Assembly: GCA_947650285.1 (NCBI GenBank) | Contig: CANTFL010000146.1 | Location: forward strand, 248,001 to 312,000 | Length of the DNA: 64,000 nucleotides | Source: Hyaloperonospora brassicae | Taxonomy: Eukaryota; Oomycota; Peronosporomycetes; Peronosporales; Peronosporaceae | Direction of reading: 5' to 3' | In this document: piece by piece, positions 10,950-19,748 of the stretch | Layout: every line of letters begins with the position of its first letter | Position numbering within the stretch: position 1 is the stretch's first letter | The notes under the pieces: model-generated | The model's input: the letters and a program-made list of their open reading frames with translations, nothing else | Told to the model about the DNA's origin: nothing | The model's database searches: none | Program-made: the position numbers and the translations under genes

Positions 10950-10954
10950 AGTCG

Positions 10955-10981
10955 ACCCAAGTGTAGTTTGCACTTCCAACA
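10955..10981 (-). repeat. Copia-A 5' LTR, outer fragment beyond Gypsy-1
   Basis: These 27 bases match the last 27 bases of the Copia-B 5' LTR (ending ccaaca on the plus strand, that is TGTTGG on the element strand) with about three differences. Together with 2895-3380 they restore the LTR that Gypsy-1 split. Confidence 0.85.
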
Positions 10982-11150
10982 CCTTCCCTCGACGACATGA
11001 AATGAAATCGCCTGGGCATTTATCGTCCGTTTCGTCCTGTCTTTTCTGCAGGCTCCAATATGGCTGTCCACCTTCTCTTCGGCCATTTTCCTTGTTGCTC
11101 GCTTGGTAGATTATTCGGGCTCCCCCATTGTCCGGAGCGTGTCTCATCTT
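10982..11150. other. Genomic sequence between Copia-A and Gypsy-2
   Basis: 169 bases lie outside both elements. With 19219-19491 they formed one stretch before Gypsy-2 inserted. Minus-strand frames cross it but I recognise no protein. Confidence 0.5.
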
Positions 11151-11580
11151 TGTAACAAGGTAGCCCGTTACATGATATTGTCACTACGGATAAAATAACA
11201 TTACAGAATATTACGTTAGATAAATCCTTCAATAATATCACAGAGCATGATGATATTGTTGAAGAAGACCGAAGGGCCTACTCATTGGTTGATATCGTGA
11301 TGATATCAACCCACCAATCGCTGCTAGACGCGCGCAATGGGTGGTGAGTAGACGTCATCATATATTTAGTTACATTAGTATAATTAAGTCAGGACAAACA
11401 GAGATACAAGAGTTATTGGACTTAATTATATTAATAACAGATTTATTTTTCCTACGACTAGAGTCTTTAACCTTAGTCTTTCTACCTTCCTCTGTGTAGT
11501 TCTAAACCTAGTTGGGCACTGACTATCACTACAGTCAGTGATAGTAAACTCCGTACTGGTTGACCAGTACGTTGTCGTCG
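11151..11580 (+). repeat. Gypsy-2 5' LTR (homologous part)
   Basis: Similarity to the 3' LTR is continuous from 11151 to 11580 (ending gtcgtcg). Past that point the two copies differ, so the inner border is not certain. The family terminus TGTAAC(GGGG) is mutated to TGTAACAAGG here. Confidence 0.85.
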
Positions 11581-12540
11581 GTGGTCGAAGGCGACACGTT
11601 TTACGAAACCCGTGAAAGCTACTCTCATTTGAGCGATATCAAATGGAGTGCGATCGAACGAATGAGTTCATCCGTTGGCGAAGAAGCTATCTGGGCCATG
11701 ATAGCCATAAGGGATAGAGACCAGCAGCATACCGTCATTCGCAAGTTCTTGCAACGAGAACTTGATGAGTCGCGAGCGCAGGTGACCTTGTTGCAACAAG
11801 AAGATCACCAGCAAAATGAAGAACTGAGACAGTCTCAGTCCGCGCAGTCGACACGGGAGCGTCGACCGAAGTCTCTAAAGCTAGAGATATCCAAGTATCA
11901 CGAGCCCGAGGACGACTCCCTGTTAAGATGGTTCGTCGAAGTCGACGATGCCATCGAGTCCCGTCGCATCGACGATGAGCGAATGCAAGTTGCATTCGCT
12001 CAGCCGTACTTGGCAGGGGCGCCAGGAATTGGGCCCTGAATCTCAAGTTGTACAACCCAAACGTGTTTGGGTCGTTGAGGGTCTTCAATACCCTGCTCAG
12101 AGAGACGTTTGAGCCTCCTAGGGCAGAGTTCAGGACACTATCTGAACTCTTAGGAATCAAATAGGTTAAGCGTAAGGTTCACGCTTACGCTCAGCATGTA
12201 CGCTACCTTGCGAGCTGAATGGTAGTGAACCCTGTGATTGAATTTGTGTTGATCACAATATTCATTCAAGGGATGTCCGATGGTCCCGTCTGGGACCACC
12301 TGTTTCGCGGAGAGCTAAAGACGCTCTTCGAAGCAATCTTCGCTGCGGATCAGGAATACTTTAGTGTGAGACAGGCTAACAATACGCTGACCCCCTTTCG
12401 TCCGCAGAGACAATCATCGGTTAGAGTTCCAGAACCAATGGACCTCTGTAATGTCGAGGGCGGGAAATCTCGCCCTGCGAATGACAAGCGATCGGTGAGA
12501 TGCCATCGCTGTCATAATTTGGGCTAAAAAATTTAAAGAT
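11560..12540 (+). pseudogene. Gypsy-2 gag, frameshifted and interrupted by mitochondrial DNA
   Basis: The first frame (to 12039) gives a charged, partly coiled N-terminus and the start of the capsid (SLKLEISKYHEPEDDSLLRW, MQVAFAQPYLAG). After stops and a frame change, 12219-12524 continues with FIQGMSDGPVWDHLFRGELK and the first half of a zinc knuckle, C-H-R-C-H-N-L-G. The knuckle is cut exactly before its histidine by the nad2 insert. The host frame resumes at 12695 with the His codon (CAC). The start codon is uncertain because the frame opens at a non-ATG codon near the LTR edge. Confidence 0.75.
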
Positions 12541-12694
12541 TATTAGCTTATAGTTCAATAAGTCATGTAGGATTTATTTTAATTGGATTTACTTCAAATA
12601 TGTTAAATAATATTCCTTTAATTCTATTATATATTCTATTATATATTATAACTAGTATCAATTTATGGACTTCTTATTTATCTATAAATATAAC
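12525..12694 (+). other. nad2 (fragment): NUMT: fragment of mitochondrial nad2 inserted in Gypsy-2 gag
   Basis: This 170-bp block is about 80% A+T, unlike its neighbours. In one frame it reads RLLAYSSISHVGFILIGF and continues with LLYILLYIITSINLW, a typical membrane stretch of NADH dehydrogenase subunit 2. One stop (TAA, bases 12534-12536) precedes the Arg codon, where a Lys codon would be expected, so it has begun to decay. Removing it rejoins host codons GGC and CAC (Gly-His) of the zinc knuckle, which shows a clean insertion with at most one base of overlap. Non-homologous repair of a chromosome break with mtDNA is the usual route. It is a dead fragment and not a gene. Confidence 0.85.
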
Positions 12695-12968
12695 CACGCG
12701 GATTGAGCGCAGTAATAGTCCACCATTAAAATGAACTGGAGGGCGACGTTTCGATGCTGTTGCAAATCCGCAACAGCGGATCGGGCCATCAGTAAATGGT
12801 CGGGGTCAGTAGGGGCGGAGCGCCTTACTGACCTAGCAACCTCAAGAAAATTTGCACACCTCTTGGCGAAAGTTGCTCGAGACACACAAACATTTTGTGT
12901 CTCTGCACCTGTTGATGTAATTTTACTCAACACCTTGAAGCTAGAAGTGACAAACATTATGTCACTTC

Positions 12969-15900
12969 TTGCTCTGGGAAGACTGTGGGGAGTCGAACAT
13001 CTTTGTTCGTCGCCAGTCACTTAACGATATTAGGCTCAAATTCGTTGAGCGCGACATCCCTCTCACGAGAATGACGGTGCGCCTTGCTACAGGCGCATCG
13101 ATAACCGTTGAGAAACATGTAGTGGGAATCCACTACACATTAGAGGGCGAACAGTACGATGATGACTTCATCGTACTAGATCTGGATGACAAATTTGATG
13201 TCATCCTGGGATTACTTTGGCTCAGAAAGTACGAGCCAAGAGTGAGCTGGCAGCATCGATCCGTGAAGATGCCTGCCGCTTGTTCAGCAGATGGCCATCT
13301 GATGAACATCTTGGAGCGTCCACAAGCGTGTGGATGTTCTGCGAGTGAGTGCGATGGCCTCACTTGCGGTACGGTCGTTAGCACGACTGCACAAGATCAC
13401 AGTGTAGTTGATCACTACACTGTGGAGCAAGCTCCCGGCGGCTGTACAGAAGTACAAGCTGCGCCGAAGATCCATCACTCGAATAAGTCGAGTGGACCGG
13501 GACATGGATGCATGCCTAGCGGGCAGCATCTTATACAAAAAAAACATGTTGCCTTCAAAAGGCAGCATGGAAATCCTAGGTCGACTGGAGAGTCGACCGT
13601 AGAGGATCGGTTCCTGACTGTGGTTGCACAGCCACAGTCGGAAGACGTCGAGAAAATAAGTCCCCACGTACTTGAGGAAGGAATTCCTCAAGAGTCGCTT
13701 GCTGAGGGATCAGGCCCTCAGCAACCTGTGGAAGCAAGTTCCCAGGAAGAAACCGAGACGTTGAACGTCTTGGTTAATGACGGATCAAGCGTAGGCACTT
13801 ATACGCTTGATCTGATTGTGCCTCCGAAGTCAACTTCGGAGATAACTCAGTTGCCAACGCTAGAACCGAAACGGCTCTTGCGTGATCTGCGTAGTGGCAA
13901 AGTCAAGCAGATCTGCATACTCGTCACAGAGGATGAGTATGTGACCGACATTCGGTCGGCAACAGTATTTGATGAGAACGAACGGGTTCTCAGCAGCTCA
14001 TCGATGGACGAAAGTGTCCTCGATGAGAAGACTCGGATTGAGCGATACACGTCTCAATCCTGGAGGTCTCTCCAGGCAAATCCTTTGTATAAGGATTTGA
14101 TCGAATTCAAGGATGTATTCCGTAAATCCGTACCTTGCGAGTTGCCTAAGGACAAAGGCACTCGACACGAGATCGAGCTCAAACCGGGCTCGAAATACTG
14201 TGTCATGAAGCAGTGGCCACTGCCTCGAGAACAAGTGATAGCGATCGACAAGTTCTTTGCCGATCGCTTAGCAGCGGGCCATGTGAGGGAATCAACATCC
14301 CCTCACAGCTCTCCGATCTTTTGTGTGCGTAAGGCCACAGGAGGGTGGCGGATAGTGCACGCATTCAACAAGTTGAATGCTGCAACGGTACCGGCTCAGA
14401 CGCCGATACCGAGGAAGGACGTAATCATAGATGGTATGTCAAAGAGTACCATCTTTTCGTCCATTGATCTGATGGATGGATTCTATCAGATCCTGATGCG
14501 TGAACGGGACGTCCCGTTCACGGCAGTGAGCACCCCCAGCGGGATGCTGTGGGAGTGGCTAGTGATGCCACAGGGGCTGAGTAATGCCCCTGCAACATTC
14601 AACAGATGTGTAACAAATCTGTTATGACCGGTGCGGGACTTCGCACCGAGTTACTTTGACGATGTGTTCTTCCATAGCCGGGCTATGGACGGAAAGACGG
14701 ACGTGGGAGTTCACAGAACACACGCTCTTCAGGTTCTTCAACTTATGCGCAAGCATAAGTTGTACGCCAACCTCAAGAAGTGTATATTCGCGGCTAGAGA
14801 AATACCAGTTCTTAAGTGGATCGTGGGTAAACACGGCGTACGCCCTGATCCCGAAAAGATCAAGGCGATCACCGACTGGCCAGTGCCAGTCGATGTCAAG
14901 GGACTAAGGAAGTTCCTTGGTCTTGCGGCGTACTTGCACAAGTACTCGCGCAACTACGCCGAGATGACTGTTCATCTTTCTTGCTTGCTCAAGAAAAATG
15001 TCAAGTGGTCATGGAACGCTGAGTGCCAGCGTTCCTTTGAAGGTATCAAGCGGAGCTTGATGCAATCGCCGATCTTGGCGATTGCAGATCAGGACAGACC
15101 ATTTCATGTGGTCTGTGACGCCAGCGATTTCTTAATCGGCTGTGCGTTAATGCAGTTCGATGCAGATGGCGCGGAGCGCGTCATCTGTTATCAGTCGCGT
15201 CAGCTGCAAGCATCTGAGCGCAATTACCCAGTGCATGACAAGGAACTCCTTGCCATGAAATATGCACTGGCTAATTACCGCGTCTACCTCCTTGAAGATA
15301 GACCGTTTGTTGTCTATACGGACCATGCGTCACTACGCACGGCCGTAAACAGCCCACACCTCTCGCAACGAATGGCGAGGTGGCTGTCTTTCTTCGTGAA
15401 GAACAACTTCTCCGTGGAACACAAACCAGGACGACTTAACGTCGTCGCTGATGCGCTATCACGTCGGCCCGATTTTGAGCCGACAACACGCGCCAACATT
15501 TAGGCCTTGCCCACTCTAGCGGCACTGTCAGTCAGTGTGCGGTCATCGCCTTTACTCGATGACGTGCGGAAGGCATACGCAGGAGATACGAAACTCCCTT
15601 GTTTGATGGGTCACATTGCGAACCCATTCCGGAGATCCTTGTCGGATTTTCCGGCTCTACACCGTTCCTCTTTGGATTGGTACACGACTCGCAATGGCCT
15701 GCTGTACTATACAGCAGTTGCCGACGACACGCCTCGTTTTGTCATTCCCTATCATGATGACTTGCGATTACGCATCATGTTCGAATGTCACGATGCGCCG
15801 TCAGGCGGGCATTCTGGTAGGGAAAATACCTACCTAACGGTAAGTCGTGACTTTTACTGGCCCCGCCAGTATCAGTTCTCACGCAAGTTCATTCGTTCTT

Positions 15901-16904
15901 GCGAGTTCTGACAACTGGTGAAGCCTAGCTCTTCATCCCGTGCGCCACAACAACCTCTGCCGGTCCCGGCAGAGTGTTGGAAGTCCGTTTCCATGGACTC
16001 TGTCTTCGGGTTCCCCAAAGACGCTCACAAGAATAATGGTATTCTTGTGTTTGTGGATAGTTTCAGCAACATGGTGCATCTTGCTGCAGTCTCTGAATCG
16101 ATCACTGCACACGGCTGTGCGCGTGTCTTCATCGACTCAGTGTTTCGACTTCACGGATTACCCCGTGAACTCGTGTCCGACCGTAACCCTCGCTTCACTG
16201 CGGCATTTTGGCAATCTGTGTTCCGTTCACTCGGAACACGATTAAAGATGTCCAAATCTGACCATTTCTAAACAGATGGTCAGACAGAACGTGCAAACCG
16301 TGTCCTCGAAGAGAGTCTTCGGATATACGTCCAGTCCTTTTCGATTTGGAGTGAGTTGTTGCCGATGGTCGAATTTGCCATCAACAATTCCGTGCATGCG
16401 TCAACTACGCATACACCATTCTACGTGTATGACTTACGCCACCCACGTATTCCCGCCCTTTACAGAGTGACTATGGGTTTGGGGGGAGGGACTCGCTCGA
16501 GCAAAAACCGTTTTGGCTCTTGCTCATCACGTATCATTGCACATGCCGATACTTTTGATGTCGATGTCGATCAAGTCGACATCGATGAAGAAGATCACCT
16601 CAATAATAGCGATGACGCTTTTATTGACTCGGGTGATGATGACGATGCTGGTATATTCAGCACCGTCAACGATTATTTCAGCGAGGAAGTGGACAACCTC
16701 GCTAAAGAAGAGAATAACCTCTTAGCAGTGCGCACGAAGCGCACTGAAAGACACAACAACGAGTTAGCAGAGAACTTCCTGCTGACTCGAGAAGCGGTAG
16801 TCCGTTTCGTTCCGGACTCCATCGCAAATGCGGTGGACCGTCAGAAACGGAACGCAGGCAAGAATGAAAGAGCAAATGTTCTTTCATTTAAAGTTAATGA
16901 CTAG
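12969..16904 (+). pseudogene. Gypsy-2 pol: protease, RT, RNase H and integrase in one register with four stops
   Basis: One reading register runs from 12969 to 16904, broken only by TGA 14625, TAG 15501, TGA 15909 and TAA 16269. Order: retropepsin C-terminal half (DVILGLLWLRKYEPRVSW), a long acidic linker, RT (CVRKATGGWRIVHAFNKLN, FSSIDLMDGFYQILM, VMPQGLSNAPATFN, YFDDVFFHS), RNase H (FHVVCDASDFLIG, YTDHASLRT), integrase zinc finger (HDAPSGGHSGREN...CEF*QLVKP, second Cys lost to a stop) and core (VSMDSVFGF, SDRNPRFTAAFW, TDGQTERANRVLEE). A serine/aspartate-rich segment (DVDVDQVDIDEEDH) follows. Several stops look like C-to-T changes (CGA to TGA, CAA to TAA). No frameshift is needed, so decay has been by point mutation. 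Confidence 0.85.
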
Positions 16905-17687
16905 TACTACTGTCTAAGGTAAACTTACCTGGACATGTAGTCACTAATGTCGGCAGTAGTAAACTACTGCCGAAGCACATTGGACCATTTCGAGTGTTGC
17001 ATCGCACGGGCAATGCATACACGATTTAGTTGCCTCGCAGGATGCGCACGCATCCTACGTTCTATGTTGGTCGTCTCCGCCCGTACTATCATACGAGGCC
17101 TCTTGCGAGTACGGAGACAGCCGGCACGCTCATGAATCCCCAACAGATTTTTGTGATCACGGACAACACACTTAAGTTAATCTTTCAGCGACGCGGTCTC
17201 GCGATGAGCCGCCCCAGCTCGTCGCGCAAATGATGCTTTTCGCGTTCGCTCTCGAGTTGAAAGAACGAGAAATCCGATCGGTCCTTCTCCAGATCGGTAC
17301 GGAGACGTCTTACGGTCACCAGCACGTCTTGCCGACGATCGCATTCGTGTTCGACGTCCATCCTCAACTCGTTCAGGTAAAGCTCATGGTTACCCAAAGT
17401 CTCCTGCACGCCCGGCGGTCGAGCCGGACCTTGTCTTTCCATCGCCACCGGAACCACTGGTGGATTCTTACGGTGGTCGACGCTTTCACGTGGGGCGTAT
17501 CTGGAGCCACCGCGTGAAGAATGGGGAGCGGACAAGTTTCCTTGTCCGCTGGCGTGGGTATTCACCATGGTATGACAGCTGGAAACCTCGATCCCAGCTG
17601 TTATCTGACGTTGAAGGTCTCTTCCACCAGAACGACGAGACTCATCCGATAGGTCCGAGGGTAACCATCAATAAACACACGCTTTAG
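16905..17687 (+). pseudogene. Gypsy-2 integrase tail and chromodomain
   Basis: GPFRVLHRTGNAYTI and RTHPTFYVGRLRPYYHTRP form the integrase tail, in a frame different from the preceding integrase core. After a spacer, RRFHVGRIWSHRVKNG...FLVRWRGYSPWYDSWKPRSQLL (about 17475-17610) is a well-formed chromodomain with the aromatic core W-R-G-Y and the following W. It is the best-preserved chromodomain in the window. The minus-strand ORF 17568-17185 overlaps it. Confidence 0.85.
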
Positions 17688-18033
17688 ACGCTTGTAGATG
17701 GATAGCAAGTTTGTAATCGCGTCACACATCTCAGCCGAGATGTGTGCCCCTCCCCAGGGTAAACTTAGGGAATACAAGTCCCTATGTGCACGTTGCGAGT
17801 TGTCTACACAACTCGCACAAGGACCCCCAAGTGAGGCAAGGAATGTCCGCCTCACTCGACAAACAGTGCAACAGGTACCTTGCACCGGTTGGCGTTCGCT
17901 TTTCAAACCTGAGGCGTGTCGCCATAAGTTTCTTGAGCCATCCTTCTCTTCCAAAATTCTTGACATTTTGGACGAACGCGTTCACGCCGCCAAAAGCGAG
18001 GCCTTGCCACGCTTTTGGTTGCCATTGTACCAT
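17185..18033 (-). pseudogene. Gypsy-2 opposite-strand ORFs, downstream part (including coiled coil)
   Basis: Minus frames 18033-17782 (WQPKAWQGLAFGGVN, WLKKLMATRLRFEKRTPTG), 17966-17601 and 17568-17185 follow each other with frame changes. The last ends in a heptad-rich stretch (ELRMDVEHECDRRQDV, RRLRTDLEKDRS, REKHHLRDELGRL) typical of a coiled coil, in the same relative place as the coiled coil of Gypsy-1 and Gypsy-3. I do not recognise the protein. It may be one decayed antisense gene running from 18644. Confidence 0.45.
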
Positions 18034-18143
18034 CGATGCTCCAAGAAAGCATCAAGATAAAAGTCTACTTTAGCGCGAAAGTTCTTCGAGCAAGAACTCA
18101 AGCCGTGAATCTCACTCGCATCGAATAAAGGTATCCGATGGTG

Positions 18144-18644
18144 TTAAATGGTCTCGTGAGACAATATATAGATGAGATGTTCAGGAAAACGCCACGGATT
18201 CAGCTCATCACGCTTCGAAGTGGTACCTTTGCCGGTACCACGGTTATTAGTATGACGACGGCTATCACCATTGTCATATCGCTCGTGCGAAAGTGCACGA
18301 GTTGATCGTGGTGATGAGTAGCCCATCTCATTACCAAACTCATCATCACTGCCGTACAGACTGTGACGCATTTCTCGAGTCCGTACGTTAGGGACGTCTC
18401 TTGATGGACGAGGCACCGCAGGTGAGCGCGATGCCTGTAAACGCTTTTCCGAGTCAGACACATCAGACTCGCCTGAGTAGCTGACCCCTAATTCGGGGTC
18501 ATTGTGTGCATGAGGTGCGATACCACATGCGCCTGCAGCAACACCTGCTGCAGGCCAAGAACAAGCAGCAGACGACGAGTCGTCAGCCGCAGAGGCGAGT
18601 GCAGCAACAGGCTGTGTCGTCTTTGGGTCACTTCGTATAGACAT
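18144..18644 (-). CDS. Gypsy-2 opposite-strand ORF between pol and 3' LTR, unknown protein
   Basis: A 166-codon minus-strand frame starts at ATG 18644 (MSIRSDPKTTQPVAAL), 130 bp inside the 3' LTR border, and ends at 18144. The product is Ala/Ser-rich at first, then acidic and Arg/Asp-rich (GSDDEFGNEMGYSSPRSTRA), and looks largely disordered. Sequence similarity to the Gypsy-1 ORF is weak. Position, orientation, start distance from the LTR and a downstream coiled coil are shared. Further downstream the frame continues with NFRAKVDFYLDAFLEHRW. Function unknown. Confidence 0.45.
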   Translation of the reverse strand: MSIRSDPKTTQPVAALASAADDSSSAACSWPAAGVAAGACGIAPHAHNDPELGVSYSGESDVSDSEKRLQASRSPAVPRPSRDVPNVRTREMRHSLYGSDDEFGNEMGYSSPRSTRALSHERYDNGDSRRHTNNRGTGKGTTSKRDELNPWRFPEHLIYILSHETI

Positions 18645-18759
18645 GTTAACTATGCGAGGCAAAGTCAGAACGAATAAATCGGATCAACAAGTGCTCCACG
18701 TCCCGTTGGTATTCAACGGGTGGTCAAAAAAGTTTGATAGTCACACGGGGACTGTCAGT

Positions 18760-18773
18760 TAAGGGAGGGGTGA
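18760..18773 (+). other. Gypsy-2 polypurine tract
   Basis: taagggaggggtga lies directly before the 3' LTR, the place where plus-strand DNA synthesis is primed. Confidence 0.7.
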
Positions 18774-19218
18774 TGTAACGGGGTAGCCCGTTACATGAAA
18801 ATTGTCTCTATGGATAAAATAACATTACAGAATATTACGTTAAATAAATCCTTTCAACAATATCACAGAGCATGACGATATTGTTGAAGAAGACCGAAGG
18901 GCCTACTCATTGGTTGGTATCGTGATGATATCGACCCACCAATTGCTGCTAGACGCGCGCAATGGGTGGTGAGCAGACGTCATCATATATTTAGTTACAT
19001 TAGTACAATTAAGTCAGGACAAACAGAGATACAAGAGTTATAGGACTTAATTATATTAATAACAGATTTATTTTTCCTACGACTAAAGTCTTTAACCTTA
19101 GTCTTTTTACCTTCCTCTGTGTAGTTCTAAACCTAGCTGGGCACTGACTATCACTACAGTCAGTAATCGTAAACTCCGTACTAGGAGACCAGTACGGAGT
19201 CGTCGATGCACCGTTGCA
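18774..19218 (+). repeat. Gypsy-2 3' LTR
   Basis: It starts TGTAACGGGG. Similarity to the 5' LTR holds to 19205. I end it at 19218 because GTTGCA supplies the CA terminus and is followed by ATCTT, the same five bases that precede the 5' LTR. The last 13 bases are not matched in the 5' copy. Confidence 0.75.
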
Positions 19219-19491
19219 ATCTTGATATCCTTCGTTCATCGTCGAGCTTGTTTTCTTGTTCTCTCTTGCTCTTGGTCACTTCAATACCACCATCACTGCA
19301 CTTCACGTAACCTTCACCTTCAGTTGCCGAGCTTGGTTGACCCATTCGTGTACGCAAATAGCGACTGCTTGTCCACCGTGCGCTTATGTAGATATCCATC
19401 GTCAAATCATGTCCCATCGCGACTTCATGGACGAACTCGCTCCCAGCGCACATACCGTGTACAACGCAGCACCAACCCAATCCGCCGCTGC
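19219..19491. other. Genomic sequence between Gypsy-2 and Copia-B
   Basis: 273 bases, open on the minus strand as part of a 99-codon frame (DLTMDIYISARWTSSRYL..., then KSKREQENKLDDERRI). No family recognised. It was contiguous with 10982-11150 before Gypsy-2 inserted. Confidence 0.4.
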
Positions 19492-19601
19492 TGTTAACCT
19501 GTTAGAAAGTGAGCATTAAGTAAATGAAATGACATGTTTTAAAACGCGCGCCAGATGCGTTTCGGCCCCCGCCAGGGGCCTCTTTAGTGCCTTGTCAACA
19601 A
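19492..19601 (-). repeat. Copia-B 3' LTR, truncated
   Basis: tgttaacctgttagaaagtg and the following bases match the 22916 end of the 5' LTR for about 110 bp, up to ttgtcaa, then element-internal sequence starts. The other half of the LTR is missing. Confidence 0.8.
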
Positions 19602-19748
19602 GACGATGTCCGCGAGTTGATTTTTCGTGTCGATGTAGTCGATCTTCAATATTCCGTCGTGCACGCTTTCGAGAATAAAGTGATGCCTAATGTCCAAATT
19701 CTTTGTCCGAGCGTGGTATCCGGCATCGTTGGCCAAAGCAATCGCTCC

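Larger units (their letters stand above)
11151..19218 (+). mobile_element. Gypsy-2: second Ty3/Gypsy chromovirus-like element
   Basis: Similar LTR sequences begin at 11151 and 18774 (TGTAAC), and a purine tract (aagggaggggtga) precedes the second. The internal order is gag, protease, RT, RNase H, integrase, chromodomain, then an opposite-strand ORF. ATCTT stands immediately before 11151 and again at 19219-19223 after an LTR end reading GTTGCA, which fits a 5-bp duplication. LTR divergence by eye is about 5-6%. It belongs to a lineage different from Gypsy-1 and Gypsy-3, with a longer acidic insertion after integrase. Confidence 0.9.

Noticed and set aside
12525..12694. A+T-rich block read as a MITE or as element spacer
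   Set aside because: It reads continuously as a nad2 membrane protein and lacks terminal inverted repeats. A mitochondrial origin explains it better.
19206..19218. Ending the Gypsy-2 3' LTR at 19205, where similarity to the 5' LTR stops
   Set aside because: That end gives neither a CA terminus nor a target duplication. Ending at 19218 gives both, although the last 13 bases are unmatched.
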